A stretch of 11,510 nt of DNA from an uncultured Brevundimonas sp. GTDB taxonomy: Bacteria > Pseudomonadota > Alphaproteobacteria > Caulobacterales > Caulobacteraceae. The notes under the pieces were generated by a model. It was not told where the DNA came from. It made no database searches and worked only from the letters and a program-made list of their open reading frames with translations. Where the stretch lies: the NCBI GenBank assembly GCA_946481425.1, contig CAMLNT010000067.1:1-11510 (forward strand), read 5' to 3'. The first letter of the stretch is position 1, and the number at the start of each line of letters is the position of its first letter. Position numbers and translations under genes: made by a program. Below are positions 1 through 8,469 of the stretch, in pieces.

Positions 1-1697
<1,697 letters not shown>

Positions 1698-1701
1698 CAC
1701 C

Positions 1702-1971
1702 ATGCTGGCGGCCGGCTCGCTCTTGCTGGCCGCTAATCTGCTGGCTTTTGTCGTTTATGGCTTCGACAAGCGTCAGGCCCAGCGCGGCGGCTGGCGCGTC
1801 TCTGAAGGCGCTCTGATCATGCTGGCGATCCTTGGCGGCGTCGGCGCCTGGATCGGCTGCGAGATCCATCGCCACAAGACGCGCAAACAGCCGTTCCGGA
1901 GCTACCTTTTCACCGCTGTCGCCCTGCACCTGTTTCTGGTCTTCGGCGTGATCGTCCTTTTCCCGGCCTAG
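1702..1971 (+). CDS. DUF1294 small membrane protein
   Basis: An 89-residue protein of the DUF1294 family, whose biochemical role is not known. Family marks are YGFDKRQA (residues 19-26), WRVSE (31-35) and RHKTRKQPFR (57-66), with three hydrophobic segments at about 3-20, 36-53 and 70-87. It is therefore probably an inner-membrane protein with a basic loop between the second and third segments. The ATG at 1702 is preferred over an in-frame upstream start at 1624, because the latter would overlap carB by 74 bases and add a Pro/Arg-rich tail that is plainly carB read out of frame. The gene follows the carB stop by 4 bases with only a weak AGGA at 1684-1687, which suggests translation coupled to carB. 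Its TAG stop overlaps the stop of the convergent mnmH gene. Confidence 0.88.
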   Translation: MLAAGSLLLAANLLAFVVYGFDKRQAQRGGWRVSEGALIMLAILGGVGAWIGCEIHRHKTRKQPFRSYLFTAVALHLFLVFGVIVLFPA

Positions 1972-2987
1972 CAGGCCTCGACGGCCTTGCGGACGACTTC
2001 CAGATCGTCCGCCGGAACGCTTCGGTCATCTCTGCCGACAGGACGGGAACCCGAATAGGCGGGATCGTAGTGCTGCTCGATCAGGGCCCGCACGAAATCC
2101 TTCAGATGGCCCCGGGCAACCATCTCCAGCCACTCGGCTTTGCGGGCCTTGGAGTGGTGACGAGGCATCCGAGCCACGAGCGCCACGATGGCCTCCGGAT
2201 CGGCGGCTGTGTCTGCGTAATCCGCCAGAATCCGGTCGACCCGGTCCTCCAGCGGGCGCTCCAGCACCACCGTCGGCGAGCCGCTCATCACCCGCCACAG
2301 AGCCGGCGGCACGGTCACCCGACCGATTCGGCTGGACTCCGCCTCGACGACCACCGGTCGATCCGGATCGAGGCCCGACACTACCGCCATCAACCGGCTG
2401 TCGAAGAGCTTCTGCGACGGCTGTCCGCCCGGCATCCGCCCGAACAGCGAGCCGCGATGGTTGGCCAGGCCTTCCAGGTCGATGGTCTGGACGCCCGCCG
2501 CGGCCAGCCGCGCCAGCATGGCGCTCTTCCCCACCCCCGTGGGTCCATCGAGGCGGACGATCCTCAGGCCGAGGTCGCCATTGTACAGGCGCGCCACCAC
2601 GCCGCGTCGCCAGGTTTGATAGCCGCCCTCAACCACCGTCACCGGCCAGCCGACCTGATCCATGATAGTGGCCATTGCGTGCGAGCGCTGCCCGCCCCGC
2701 CAGCAATAGACCAACGCCTTCAGCCCGCTAGGCGCCTCGGCCAGCGCGCCTTCCAGGTGCCGCGCGATGTTGCGGGCCACCAGGGCCGCGCCGTTGCGCC
2801 GGGCCCTGAACTTGGAGCCCTGGACGTATTCCGTGCCGACCTCGGCCCGCTCGGCGTCGTCCAGAACCGGCATGTTCACTGCGCCCGGAAGATGGTCTTC
2901 GGCGAACTCCGACGGACTGCGCACATCGATGATCGCGTCGAAGCCCGACAGCGACGCGACATCGATCTCGGCGAGGCGCCGGATCAC
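1968..2987 (-). CDS. mnmH: tRNA 2-selenouridine synthase (rhodanese + P-loop)
   Basis: MnmH (SelU, YbbB) replaces sulfur by selenium in the 2-thiouridine at the wobble position of tRNAs for Lys, Glu and Gln, using selenophosphate. The 339-residue product has an N-terminal rhodanese domain (about 1-130) with the catalytic loop YCWRGGQRS, active cysteine at residue 95. A P-loop domain follows, with Walker A GPTGVGKS (148-155), the family segment DLEGLANHRGSLFG (170-183) and VVVEAESSRIG (212-222). E. coli MnmH is slightly longer (364 aa). The start codon is GTG (2987-2985). It overlaps the selD TGA stop as GTGA and has no Shine-Dalgarno of its own, so translation is probably coupled to selD. The partnership is expected, because SelD supplies the selenium donor. 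Confidence 0.95.
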   Translation of the reverse strand: MIRRLAEIDVASLSGFDAIIDVRSPSEFAEDHLPGAVNMPVLDDAERAEVGTEYVQGSKFRARRNGAALVARNIARHLEGALAEAPSGLKALVYCWRGGQRSHAMATIMDQVGWPVTVVEGGYQTWRRGVVARLYNGDLGLRIVRLDGPTGVGKSAMLARLAAAGVQTIDLEGLANHRGSLFGRMPGGQPSQKLFDSRLMAVVSGLDPDRPVVVEAESSRIGRVTVPPALWRVMSGSPTVVLERPLEDRVDRILADYADTAADPEAIVALVARMPRHHSKARKAEWLEMVARGHLKDFVRALIEQHYDPAYSGSRPVGRDDRSVPADDLEVVRKAVEAC

Positions 2988-4033
2988 GCGGGAACGATGC
3001 TCACGCCGGGCGCGCCTTCGCGCACCCGGCCGACCACGGCGGCCACCTTCGGTTCATGCCAGTTCAGCGTGGTGAGGACGTTGTGCGCCTGATCCTCGGC
3101 CACGGAGATCAGAAGGCCGCCCGACGTCTGCGGGTCCGTCAGCAGATCGCGCAGAGCCCCTTCGCCCACGCCTTCGACCTGATCGCCATAGCTGGCCCAG
3201 TTGCGGCCCGACGCCCCCGTCCGCAACCCGTCGGCCAGCAGCGCCTCGACCCCGTCCAATGCCGGCGGCCTGTCGAGGAGCTCGATGCGCACCTTGCCAC
3301 CGCGCGCCATCTCCAGCGCATGGCCAAGCAGACCGAAGCCTGTCACATCGGTCATGGCGTGCACGCCGCGCCGGCCGGCCAGGTGGGCCCCGTCCCGGTT
3401 CAGACGCGTGGTCGACGCGATCATCGTCTCGTAGCCAGCAGCGTCCAGACGCCCCTGCTTGAACGCCGCGCTGAGAATGCCGACGCCGAGCGGCTTGGAC
3501 AGGATCAGCACATCGCCCGGCTTGGCGCCCCGGTTCGTCAGCATTTCCTTCGGATTGACCAGTCCGATGGCGACAAGGCCGTAGATCGGCTCGACGCTGT
3601 CGATCGAATGGCCGCCCGCGATCGGGATGTCGGCATCGGCGCAGACCGCCGCCCCGCCCTCGAGAATCCGACCGATCGTCTGGGGCGACAGCACATTGAT
3701 CGGCATTCCGACCAGCGCCAGCGCCAGGACCGGCCGGCCACCCATGGCGTAGATGTCCGACAGGGCGTTGGTCGCCGCGATGCGCCCGAAGTCGAAAGGG
3801 TCGTCCACCACCGGCATGAAGAAGTCAGTCGTCGCAACCAGCGCCTGCTCGTCGCTCAGCTTCCAGACTGCCGCGTCGTCAGACGTTTCAGTCCCGACCA
3901 GCAGTTGCTCGAACGGTCGTCCGGCCGGCACCGCCGCCAGCATCTGGCTCAACACGGCGGGGGAAATCTTGCAGCCACAGCCGCCGCCGTGGGCGAGGCT
4001 GGTCAGGCGCGGTTCGGTCGGGGCGGCATCCAT
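2984..4033 (-). CDS. selD: Selenide, water dikinase (selenophosphate synthase)
   Basis: SelD makes selenophosphate from selenide and ATP, releasing AMP and phosphate. From the ATG at 4033 the product has 349 residues, against 347 in E. coli, so this start is chosen over an in-frame start at 4114 that would add 27 Arg/Ala-rich residues. The N-terminal catalytic motif HGGGCGCKIS carries Cys19 and Lys22, equivalent to E. coli Cys17 and Lys20, so this is the cysteine form with no in-frame UGA selenocysteine. Further family marks are SDDAAV (51-56), TTDFFMP (68-74), NALSDIYAMGG (89-99), GGHSID, MTDVTGFGLLGH and DPQTSGGLL: the PurM-like fold that binds ATP and metal ions. An AGAGGG sits just before the start at unusually short spacing. 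selD is first in a two-gene operon with mnmH. No selA, selB or tRNA-Sec gene is in this window, so only the tRNA-modification branch of selenium use is visible. Confidence 0.97.
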   Translation of the reverse strand: MDAAPTEPRLTSLAHGGGCGCKISPAVLSQMLAAVPAGRPFEQLLVGTETSDDAAVWKLSDEQALVATTDFFMPVVDDPFDFGRIAATNALSDIYAMGGRPVLALALVGMPINVLSPQTIGRILEGGAAVCADADIPIAGGHSIDSVEPIYGLVAIGLVNPKEMLTNRGAKPGDVLILSKPLGVGILSAAFKQGRLDAAGYETMIASTTRLNRDGAHLAGRRGVHAMTDVTGFGLLGHALEMARGGKVRIELLDRPPALDGVEALLADGLRTGASGRNWASYGDQVEGVGEGALRDLLTDPQTSGGLLISVAEDQAHNVLTTLNWHEPKVAAVVGRVREGAPGVSIVPA

Positions 4034-4112
4034 CGCCCTCTGCTCGCGCGAATGGATGCGAAACTCAATGGGGCGGGTGAACGCCGCCGCCGCGCGCGCG
4101 TTGTCTGCGGCC

Positions 4113-4118
4113 AAGGAG
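4113..4118 (+). promoter_or_regulatory. Strong ribosome binding site of the 66-aa gene
   Basis: AAGGAG lies 7 bases before the ATG at 4126. This is the best-placed Shine-Dalgarno in the window and the main argument that the short gene behind it is real. It lies only 80 bases upstream of the selD start, on the opposite strand. Confidence 0.6.
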
Positions 4119-4125
4119 TACGTTC

Positions 4126-4326
4126 ATGGCACTGTCCCGTCTCGCCACCCTCGTCGGCGCCGCCCTGCTGTCGAAAACCGGCCGCCGCATGGCGGGTCGC
4201 CACGCCGGCAAGCTGGCGCTGGCCACCCTCGCTTTCGAGCTCTGGAAGAACCGCCGCGGCGGTCGACTGGGCCCGCGCGCGGCGCCGCGGCCACAGCGCC
4301 GCTGGAGTGGCCGCCGCCCCCGATAG
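4126..4326 (+). CDS. Small, very basic hypothetical protein (66 aa)
   Basis: I do not recognise this protein. The first 40 residues look like a structured segment: hydrophobic helices RLATLVGAALLSKTG (5-19) and KLALATLAFELW (29-40) around a basic turn. Residues 41-66 are dominated by Arg, Pro and Gly. The whole chain has 14 Arg and 3 Lys against a single acidic residue (Glu38), a net charge near +16. Support for coding is the ideally spaced AAGGAG and the ATG start in a gap between selD and the next gene. Against it, the GC-rich Arg/Pro tail is what non-coding GC-rich DNA also yields, and another ORF runs through in a different frame. It could be a small nucleic-acid-binding or membrane-associated peptide, but nothing in the sequence decides this. 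Confidence 0.55.
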   Translation: MALSRLATLVGAALLSKTGRRMAGRHAGKLALATLAFELWKNRRGGRLGPRAAPRPQRRWSGRRPR

Positions 4327-4331
4327 CGGCG

Positions 4332-4359
4332 TTGCTGCTTCGCGCCTGACTGCTACTGT
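4332..4359 (+). promoter_or_regulatory. Candidate promoter of the M20 amidohydrolase gene
   Basis: TTGCTGC (4332-4338) and GCTACTGT (4352-4359) are separated by 13 bases. They resemble the Caulobacter housekeeping sigma consensus TTGACGS / GCTANAWC with 5 of 7 matches at -35 and a partial match at -10. Transcription would start near 4366, leaving a short leader that contains the ribosome binding site AGGGGGA (4370-4376) before the ATG at 4384. This is a pattern match only. Confidence 0.3.
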
Positions 4360-4383
4360 CCGCCTCATCAGGGGGAATGGACG

Positions 4384-5694
4384 ATGAAGCAGCTGTTGAT
4401 CGGAACCGTGGCCTGGGCCGTGCTGGCTGCGGGCGCCCAGGCGCAGGACAGCGACCTGAGATCCTCGATCCAGGCGGACTACGACGCGCACCTGGGCGAG
4501 CTGTGGGACCACTTCCATCGCAATCCCGAGCTGTCCGGCCTCGAGCACCTGACCGCCGCGCGCATGGCGTCCGAGTTGCGCGGGCTCGGCTATGAGGTCA
4601 CCGAAGGGGTCGGCGGCACGGGTGTCGTGGCCGTGCTTCGCAATGGCGAGGGGCCGACCGTGCTCATGCGCGCCGACATGGACGGCCTGCCGGTCGAGGA
4701 ACGCTCCGGCCTGCTGAACGCCTCCACCGCGCGTCAGGTCGATTCGGCGGGCGTCGAACGCCCGGTCATGCATGCGTGCGGCCACGATGTTCACATTACC
4801 GCCCTGGTCGGTTCGGCACGTCAGATGATGGAGCGCCGCGACAGCTGGTCCGGGACCCTCGTCCTGGTCGTCCAGCCGGCCGAGGAACGGATCTTCGGCG
4901 CGCGCGAGATGCTGGAGGACGGCCTCTACGAACGCTTCCCGCGCCCGGACTATGCGCTGGCCTTCCACGTCTCGGCAGGCCAGCCGGCGGGCAGCATCTC
5001 CGTGCCGCTCGACGTCGTCTCGTCCTCGTCCGACAGCGTGGACATCCAGGTGCGTGGCGTCGGCACGCACGGAGCCTATCCGCACATGGGCGTTGATCCG
5101 GTGCTGGTCGCCGCCCAGATCGTGGTCTCGCTCCAGTCCATCGTCAGCCGCGAGATCAGCCCGCTGGAGCCGGGCGTCATAACGGTCGGGTCGATCCACG
5201 GCGGGACCAAGCACAACATCATCGGCGAGCGCGTCGACCTGCAGCTGACGGTTCGGTCCGACAGCCCCGAGGTCCGTGAGCGGCTGCTGGACAGCATCGA
5301 CCGCGTCGCCGAAGGCACCGCCCGTGCGCTCGGCGTGCCCGAGGATCGCCTGCCCATCGTCACTCGCTCCGCCACCGAAACCACACCCGGCGTGATCAAC
5401 GATCCCGAGACGGCGCAACGCGTGCGCGACGCGATCGTGGCCGGCATGGGCGCCGACCGCCTGGTGGACGAACCCCGCACCGGGATGGGGGCGGAGGACT
5501 TCGCCTATTTCGTCGCGCCCGGAAACGGTGTGCGCGGGGTCTATTTCGATGTGGGCGGCACCCTGCCTGAAGAGGTCGACACCGCCGCCGGTCACCATTC
5601 ACCCGAGTTCCGCATTGAGCCGGAACCGTCCGTCACCGCTGGAGTCGAGGCGATGGTGCTCTCGGCCCTGGCTCTGATGCCCCGCAGCGAATAA
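4384..5694 (+). CDS. Exported M20-family metallo-amidohydrolase/peptidase
   Basis: A 436-residue M20D-type hydrolase, the group that includes IAA-amino-acid hydrolases, hippurate hydrolases and N-acyl amino acid amidohydrolases. Such enzymes use a two-metal centre to cleave an amide or peptide bond, and the actual substrate cannot be read from sequence. Residues 1-20 form a signal peptide ending AQA, with cleavage before Gln21, so the enzyme probably acts in the periplasm. Metal-site motifs are intact: RADMDGLP (96-103), HACGHDVH (130-137, with Cys132 and His134 as likely ligands), QPAEE (164-168), FHV (His195) and the C-terminal GHHSPEF (403-409). The dimerisation domain (about 213-325) contains GVGTHGAYPH (225-234). 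Length and order are normal for the family. AGGGGGA at 4370-4376 sits 7 bases before the ATG. The gene stands alone between the small basic ORF and the helicase. Confidence 0.93.
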   Translation: MKQLLIGTVAWAVLAAGAQAQDSDLRSSIQADYDAHLGELWDHFHRNPELSGLEHLTAARMASELRGLGYEVTEGVGGTGVVAVLRNGEGPTVLMRADMDGLPVEERSGLLNASTARQVDSAGVERPVMHACGHDVHITALVGSARQMMERRDSWSGTLVLVVQPAEERIFGAREMLEDGLYERFPRPDYALAFHVSAGQPAGSISVPLDVVSSSSDSVDIQVRGVGTHGAYPHMGVDPVLVAAQIVVSLQSIVSREISPLEPGVITVGSIHGGTKHNIIGERVDLQLTVRSDSPEVRERLLDSIDRVAEGTARALGVPEDRLPIVTRSATETTPGVINDPETAQRVRDAIVAGMGADRLVDEPRTGMGAEDFAYFVAPGNGVRGVYFDVGGTLPEEVDTAAGHHSPEFRIEPEPSVTAGVEAMVLSALALMPRSE

Positions 5695-5695
5695 C

Positions 5696-5720
5696 GGCGC
5701 TCCGCCTCACGGGCGCCTTT
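5696..5720 (+). terminator. Weak terminator-like hairpin after the M20 gene
   Basis: GGCGCTC (5696-5702) pairs with GGGCGCC (5711-5717), with one U-G pair and an 8-base loop, followed by only three T. It begins one base after the TAA stop. The short T run makes it a doubtful terminator on its own, and a stronger hairpin follows at 5748. Confidence 0.3.
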
Positions 5721-5747
5721 ATCCGGCCCTACAGCCCCCTCCCCCCA

Positions 5748-5784
5748 GCGTCCGGTCCGGGAATGATCCCGGTCGGGCGCTTTT
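5748..5784 (+). terminator. Strong terminator-like hairpin just before the helicase start
   Basis: The left arm 5748-5762 pairs with 5767-5780: a 14-bp GC-rich stem including two G-U pairs, with one bulged T at 5756 and a 4-base loop ATGA. The inner six pairs (CCGGGA/TCCCGG) are perfect, and TTTT follows directly at 5781-5784. It fits an intrinsic terminator reading rightward. On the opposite strand the hairpin is not followed by a T run. It lies only 16 bases before the helicase ATG at 5801, so it either ends the M20 transcript or acts within the helicase leader. Confidence 0.6.
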
Positions 5785-5800
5785 GCGTTTCAGGTCCATC

Positions 5801-7699
5801 ATGCCCTTCCCTGCCGTCCACCCCGCCCTTTCGCGCGCCCTCGAGGCCCGCGGCTACGCTGAGCCCACGCCCGTCCAGGCCGCGGTGCTGGAGGACGGCC
5901 TGACCGAACAGGACCTGCTGGTCTCGGCCCAGACCGGTTCAGGCAAGACGGTCGCCTTCGGCCTCGCGGCCGCCCCGACCCTGCTGGGCGATCAGGAACA
6001 GTTCCTCTACGCGACCGCGCCGCTCGCCCTGGTCATTGCGCCGACGCGCGAACTGGCCATGCAGGTCTCCACCGAGCTGACCTGGCTCTATGCGGAAGCC
6101 AAGGGCCGCATCGTCACCTGCGTCGGCGGTATGGATGCTCGTCGCGAACAGCGAGCCCTGGCGCAAGGCGCTCACATCGTGGTCGGGACCCCCGGCCGTC
6201 TCAAGGACCACATCGAGCGCGGCAATCTGGACCTGTCGGCTGTTCGCATCGTCGTCCTCGATGAGGCCGACGAGATGCTGGACATGGGTTTCCGTGAGGA
6301 CCTGGAGTTCATCCTCGACGCCGCACCCGAGGACCGCCGCACCCTTTTGTTCTCGGCCACCATCGCGCGTGACATCGCAAACCTGGCCAAGACCTATCAG
6401 AACGACGCCGTCCGCATCGACACCACCAACCGCAACACCCCGCATGGCGACATCGAATACCGCGCCATGCGCATCGCCCCGAATGAGGTCGAGCACGCGG
6501 TCGTCAATGTCCTTCGCTTCTTCGAAGCCCCCGGCGCGCTGGTCTTCTGCTCCACCCGCGAGGCTGTGCGCCACCTCCAGTCGTCGTTGCTGGAACGCGG
6601 CTTCAACTCGGTTGCCCTGTCCGGTGAAATGGGCCAGCGCGAGCGAAACGACGCGCTCCAGTCACTGCGCGACGGCCGCTCGCGCGTCTGCGTCGCCACT
6701 GACGTAGCCGCCCGCGGCCTCGACCTCCCCGATCTTGGCCTGGTCATTCACGCCGAGTTGCCGATGAACAAGGCCGGCCTGCTGCACCGCTCGGGACGTA
6801 CCGGTCGCGCCGGCAAGAAGGGCGTGTCCGTTCTGCTGGTGCCGCACACGCGGCGCCGCAAGGCCGACATGCTGATCGGCAACGCCGGGCTGGACGTCGT
6901 CTGGTCGGGCGCCCCGACCGCCGACGAGATCCGCGCCAAGGACGAGACCCGCCTGCTGGCCGCCGACATCTTCGCCGAGGAGGCGTCGGAAGAGGATCTG
7001 GCGCTCGCCCGCCGCCTGCTCGCCGAGCGCGACCCGGAAGCCATCGCCGCCGCGCTGATCCGCCTCCAACGCAAGGAACTGCCGTCGCCGGAGGAGCTGC
7101 TGGATCCGGGCGACCGCCCCGCCCGCAAGCCGCGCGACAACGACACGGCCGCCCAGCCCTGGCCAGGCGAACGCCTGCAGGAAGACGAGGTCAGCTGGTT
7201 CCGCATGGATGTGGGCCGGTCGCGCAACGCCGATCCCAAGTGGCTGATCCCGTTGATCTGCCGCCTCGGCCACATCACCAAGAAGGAAATCGGCTCGATC
7301 CGCATCTATCCGGACGAGACCCGCTTCCAGATCGCCAATACCCACGCCAGCCGTTTCCGGGACGCCGTCGCTGCCTCGGGCGAGAAGGACGTCACGATCA
7401 CCGCGTCGGAGGCTCCGGCCCCCGGCGGTTACCGCAAGGGCGGCCCCAAGCCCCGCTTCGACGATGCGGAAACCGGAGCCCCCAAGCCCTTCAAGAAGAA
7501 GCCGTTCCCCAAGCGCGCCGACGGCGAGAACCGCCATGCGCCGCCCAAGCCCTTCAAGCGTCCGGAACGCGCCGAAGGGACCGCTGACGGACCTCGGCCG
7601 CCGTTCAAGAAAAAGCAGGGCTTCAAAGCCAAGCCCGGCGGCGCCCCCGGCAAGAAGCCGTTCGCCAAGAAACCTTTCAAGGCGCAGGCGCGCGGCTAG
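5801..7699 (+). CDS. DEAD-box ATP-dependent RNA helicase with DbpA-type RNA-binding domain
   Basis: A cytoplasmic RNA helicase that unwinds short RNA duplexes. Family members act in ribosome assembly, RNA decay and cold adaptation. The 632-residue chain shows the Q motif (EPTPVQ, 21-26), Walker A AQTGSGKT (43-50), PTRELA (81-86), TPGRL (130-134), DEAD (154-157), SAT (185-187), LVFCST (247-252), ATDVAARGLDLP (299-310) and HRSGRTGRAG (329-338). Residues about 464-530 (VSWFRMDVGRS, ITKKEIGSIRIY) match the DbpA/CsdA RNA-binding domain, which in DbpA recognises 23S rRNA. The tail from about 545 is disordered and basic, with repeated PFKK-like units. ATG 5801 with a weak CAGG at 5791-5794 is preferred, because an in-frame TTG at 5783 lies inside the T run of the hairpin before it. 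CsdA, DbpA and RhlE-type roles cannot be told apart, so no symbol is given. Confidence 0.95.
   Translation: MPFPAVHPALSRALEARGYAEPTPVQAAVLEDGLTEQDLLVSAQTGSGKTVAFGLAAAPTLLGDQEQFLYATAPLALVIAPTRELAMQVSTELTWLYAEAKGRIVTCVGGMDARREQRALAQGAHIVVGTPGRLKDHIERGNLDLSAVRIVVLDEADEMLDMGFREDLEFILDAAPEDRRTLLFSATIARDIANLAKTYQNDAVRIDTTNRNTPHGDIEYRAMRIAPNEVEHAVVNVLRFFEAPGALVFCSTREAVRHLQSSLLERGFNSVALSGEMGQRERNDALQSLRDGRSRVCVATDVAARGLDLPDLGLVIHAELPMNKAGLLHRSGRTGRAGKKGVSVLLVPHTRRRKADMLIGNAGLDVVWSGAPTADEIRAKDETRLLAADIFAEEASEEDLALARRLLAERDPEAIAAALIRLQRKELPSPEELLDPGDRPARKPRDNDTAAQPWPGERLQEDEVSWFRMDVGRSRNADPKWLIPLICRLGHITKKEIGSIRIYPDETRFQIANTHASRFRDAVAASGEKDVTITASEAPAPGGYRKGGPKPRFDDAETGAPKPFKKKPFPKRADGENRHAPPKPFKRPERAEGTADGPRPPFKKKQGFKAKPGGAPGKKPFAKKPFKAQARG
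7481..7693 (+). repeat. Direct repeats encoding PFK(K) units in the helicase tail
   Basis: The 15-mer CCCAAGCCCTTCAAG occurs at 7481-7495 and again at 7544-7558, 63 bases apart and in frame. The 12-mer AAGAAGCCGTTC occurs at 7496-7507 and 7652-7663. They encode a tail with repeated KPFKKKPF, KPFKR, PPFKKK and KKPFAKKPFKA units. This points to growth of a low-complexity RNA-binding tail by internal duplication. Confidence 0.7.
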
Positions 7700-7751
7700 C
7701 GTTGCTGTGATCTGGCGCTAGTCTGGCCGGGTCGCCTCGGAGCCACACGCC

Positions 7752-8414
7752 ATGATCATCGTCCACCACCTCAACGACAGCCGCTCCCAGCGCGTGCTCT
7801 GGCTGCTGGAGGAGCTTGGACTCGGCTATGAGGTGAAGCGCTACGAGCGAGACGCCCAGACCATGCTGGCGCCTGCCGAGCTTCGCGCCATCCACCCCCT
7901 CGGCAAGTCCCCGGTGATCGAGGACCAAGGCATCAAGGTCGCCGAGACGGGAGCCATCGTCGAATATCTGCTCGACACCCACGGCCAGGGCCGCCTGCGG
8001 CCGCCGCGCGGGACCGAGGAGGCCCGGCGCTTCACCTACTGGCTGCACTACGCCGAGGGATCGGCCATGACGCCGCTGTTGCTTCGCCTGATCTTCAGCC
8101 AATTGCCCAGGCGCAGCCCCGGCCTTCTTCGCCCGATCGTCAACGGCGTCTCGCGTCAGGTGAACGCACGCATGGTCCAGCCGCAGCTCGACAGCCATAT
8201 CAGCTACTGGGAGGCCGAACTGGGGCGGTCGGACTGGTTCGCGGGCGACCAGTTCACCGCAGCGGACATCATGATGAGCTTCCCCCTCGAGGCCGCCGCC
8301 GCTAGGGCCGGCGCGCGCGGCAAGCCCATGATCGCCGCCTTCCTCGACCGCATCCACGCCCGCCCCGCCTACCAGCGGGCCCTGCAGCGCGGCGGGTCAT
8401 ACAGCTACGCTTGA
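7752..8414 (+). CDS. Glutathione S-transferase family protein
   Basis: A cytosolic GST-fold enzyme of 220 residues that would conjugate glutathione to electrophiles or reduce peroxides; the true substrate is unknown. The N-terminal thioredoxin-like domain (about 1-78) has NDSRSQRVLWLLEELG (8-23), with candidate catalytic Ser10 or Ser12, the cis-proline loop GKSPV (51-55, Pro54) and the glutathione-binding AETGAIVEYL (64-73). The all-helical C-terminal domain has the folding motif FTAADI (168-173). The N-terminal pattern (LNDSRSQR-LWLLEEL) resembles the yeast Gtt1-type group more than classical beta-class GSTs. A CGGAG (7738-7742) precedes the ATG by 9 bases. It lies 52 bases after the helicase stop. 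A weak GCTAGTCT at 7717-7724 could be a -10, but I see no convincing -35. Confidence 0.92.
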   Translation: MIIVHHLNDSRSQRVLWLLEELGLGYEVKRYERDAQTMLAPAELRAIHPLGKSPVIEDQGIKVAETGAIVEYLLDTHGQGRLRPPRGTEEARRFTYWLHYAEGSAMTPLLLRLIFSQLPRRSPGLLRPIVNGVSRQVNARMVQPQLDSHISYWEAELGRSDWFAGDQFTAADIMMSFPLEAAAARAGARGKPMIAAFLDRIHARPAYQRALQRGGSYSYA

Positions 8415-8431
8415 AGCGTCAGATCGCGTCA

Positions 8432-8457
8432 CTGGCGAACCGAACGCCGGCTACATA
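8432..8457 (+). promoter_or_regulatory. Candidate promoter for the 76-aa membrane protein
   Basis: GCTACATA (8450-8457) matches the Caulobacter-type -10 GCTANAWC at all but the last base. CTGGCGA (8432-8438) is a partial -35 with an 11-base gap. The predicted start near 8464 would leave about 6 bases before the ATG at 8470, which has no Shine-Dalgarno. The -10 is good but the -35 is poor. Confidence 0.4.
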
Positions 8458-8469
8458 CGTTAATGATGC

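Noticed and set aside
2070..3092. 340-codon open frame on the plus strand opposite mnmH
   Set aside because: Shadow of mnmH, with no domain or credible ribosome binding site.
4034..4114. 27-residue N-terminal extension of selD
   Set aside because: The shorter form matches the usual SelD length and places the catalytic Cys at the expected distance; the extension is Ala/Arg-rich.
3056..4387. 443-codon open frame on the plus strand opposite selD
   Set aside because: Antisense to the well-supported selD gene; GC-rich codon bias keeps it open and the product is low-complexity Arg/Gln/His-rich.
4003..5598. 531-codon open frame on the minus strand opposite the M20 gene
   Set aside because: It is the antisense shadow of a gene with all M20 motifs intact; its His/Asp/Arg/Gly-rich product has no recognisable domain and it also overlaps selD.
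6662..7537. 291-codon minus-strand frame opposite the helicase
   Set aside because: Antisense to the conserved helicase and RNA-binding domain; product is Gly/Ala/Arg/Val-rich without motifs.
7694..7723. Inverted repeat GGCTAGCG / CGCTAGTC after the helicase stop as a terminator
   Set aside because: 8-bp stem with a wobble pair, a 14-base loop and no T run behind it.
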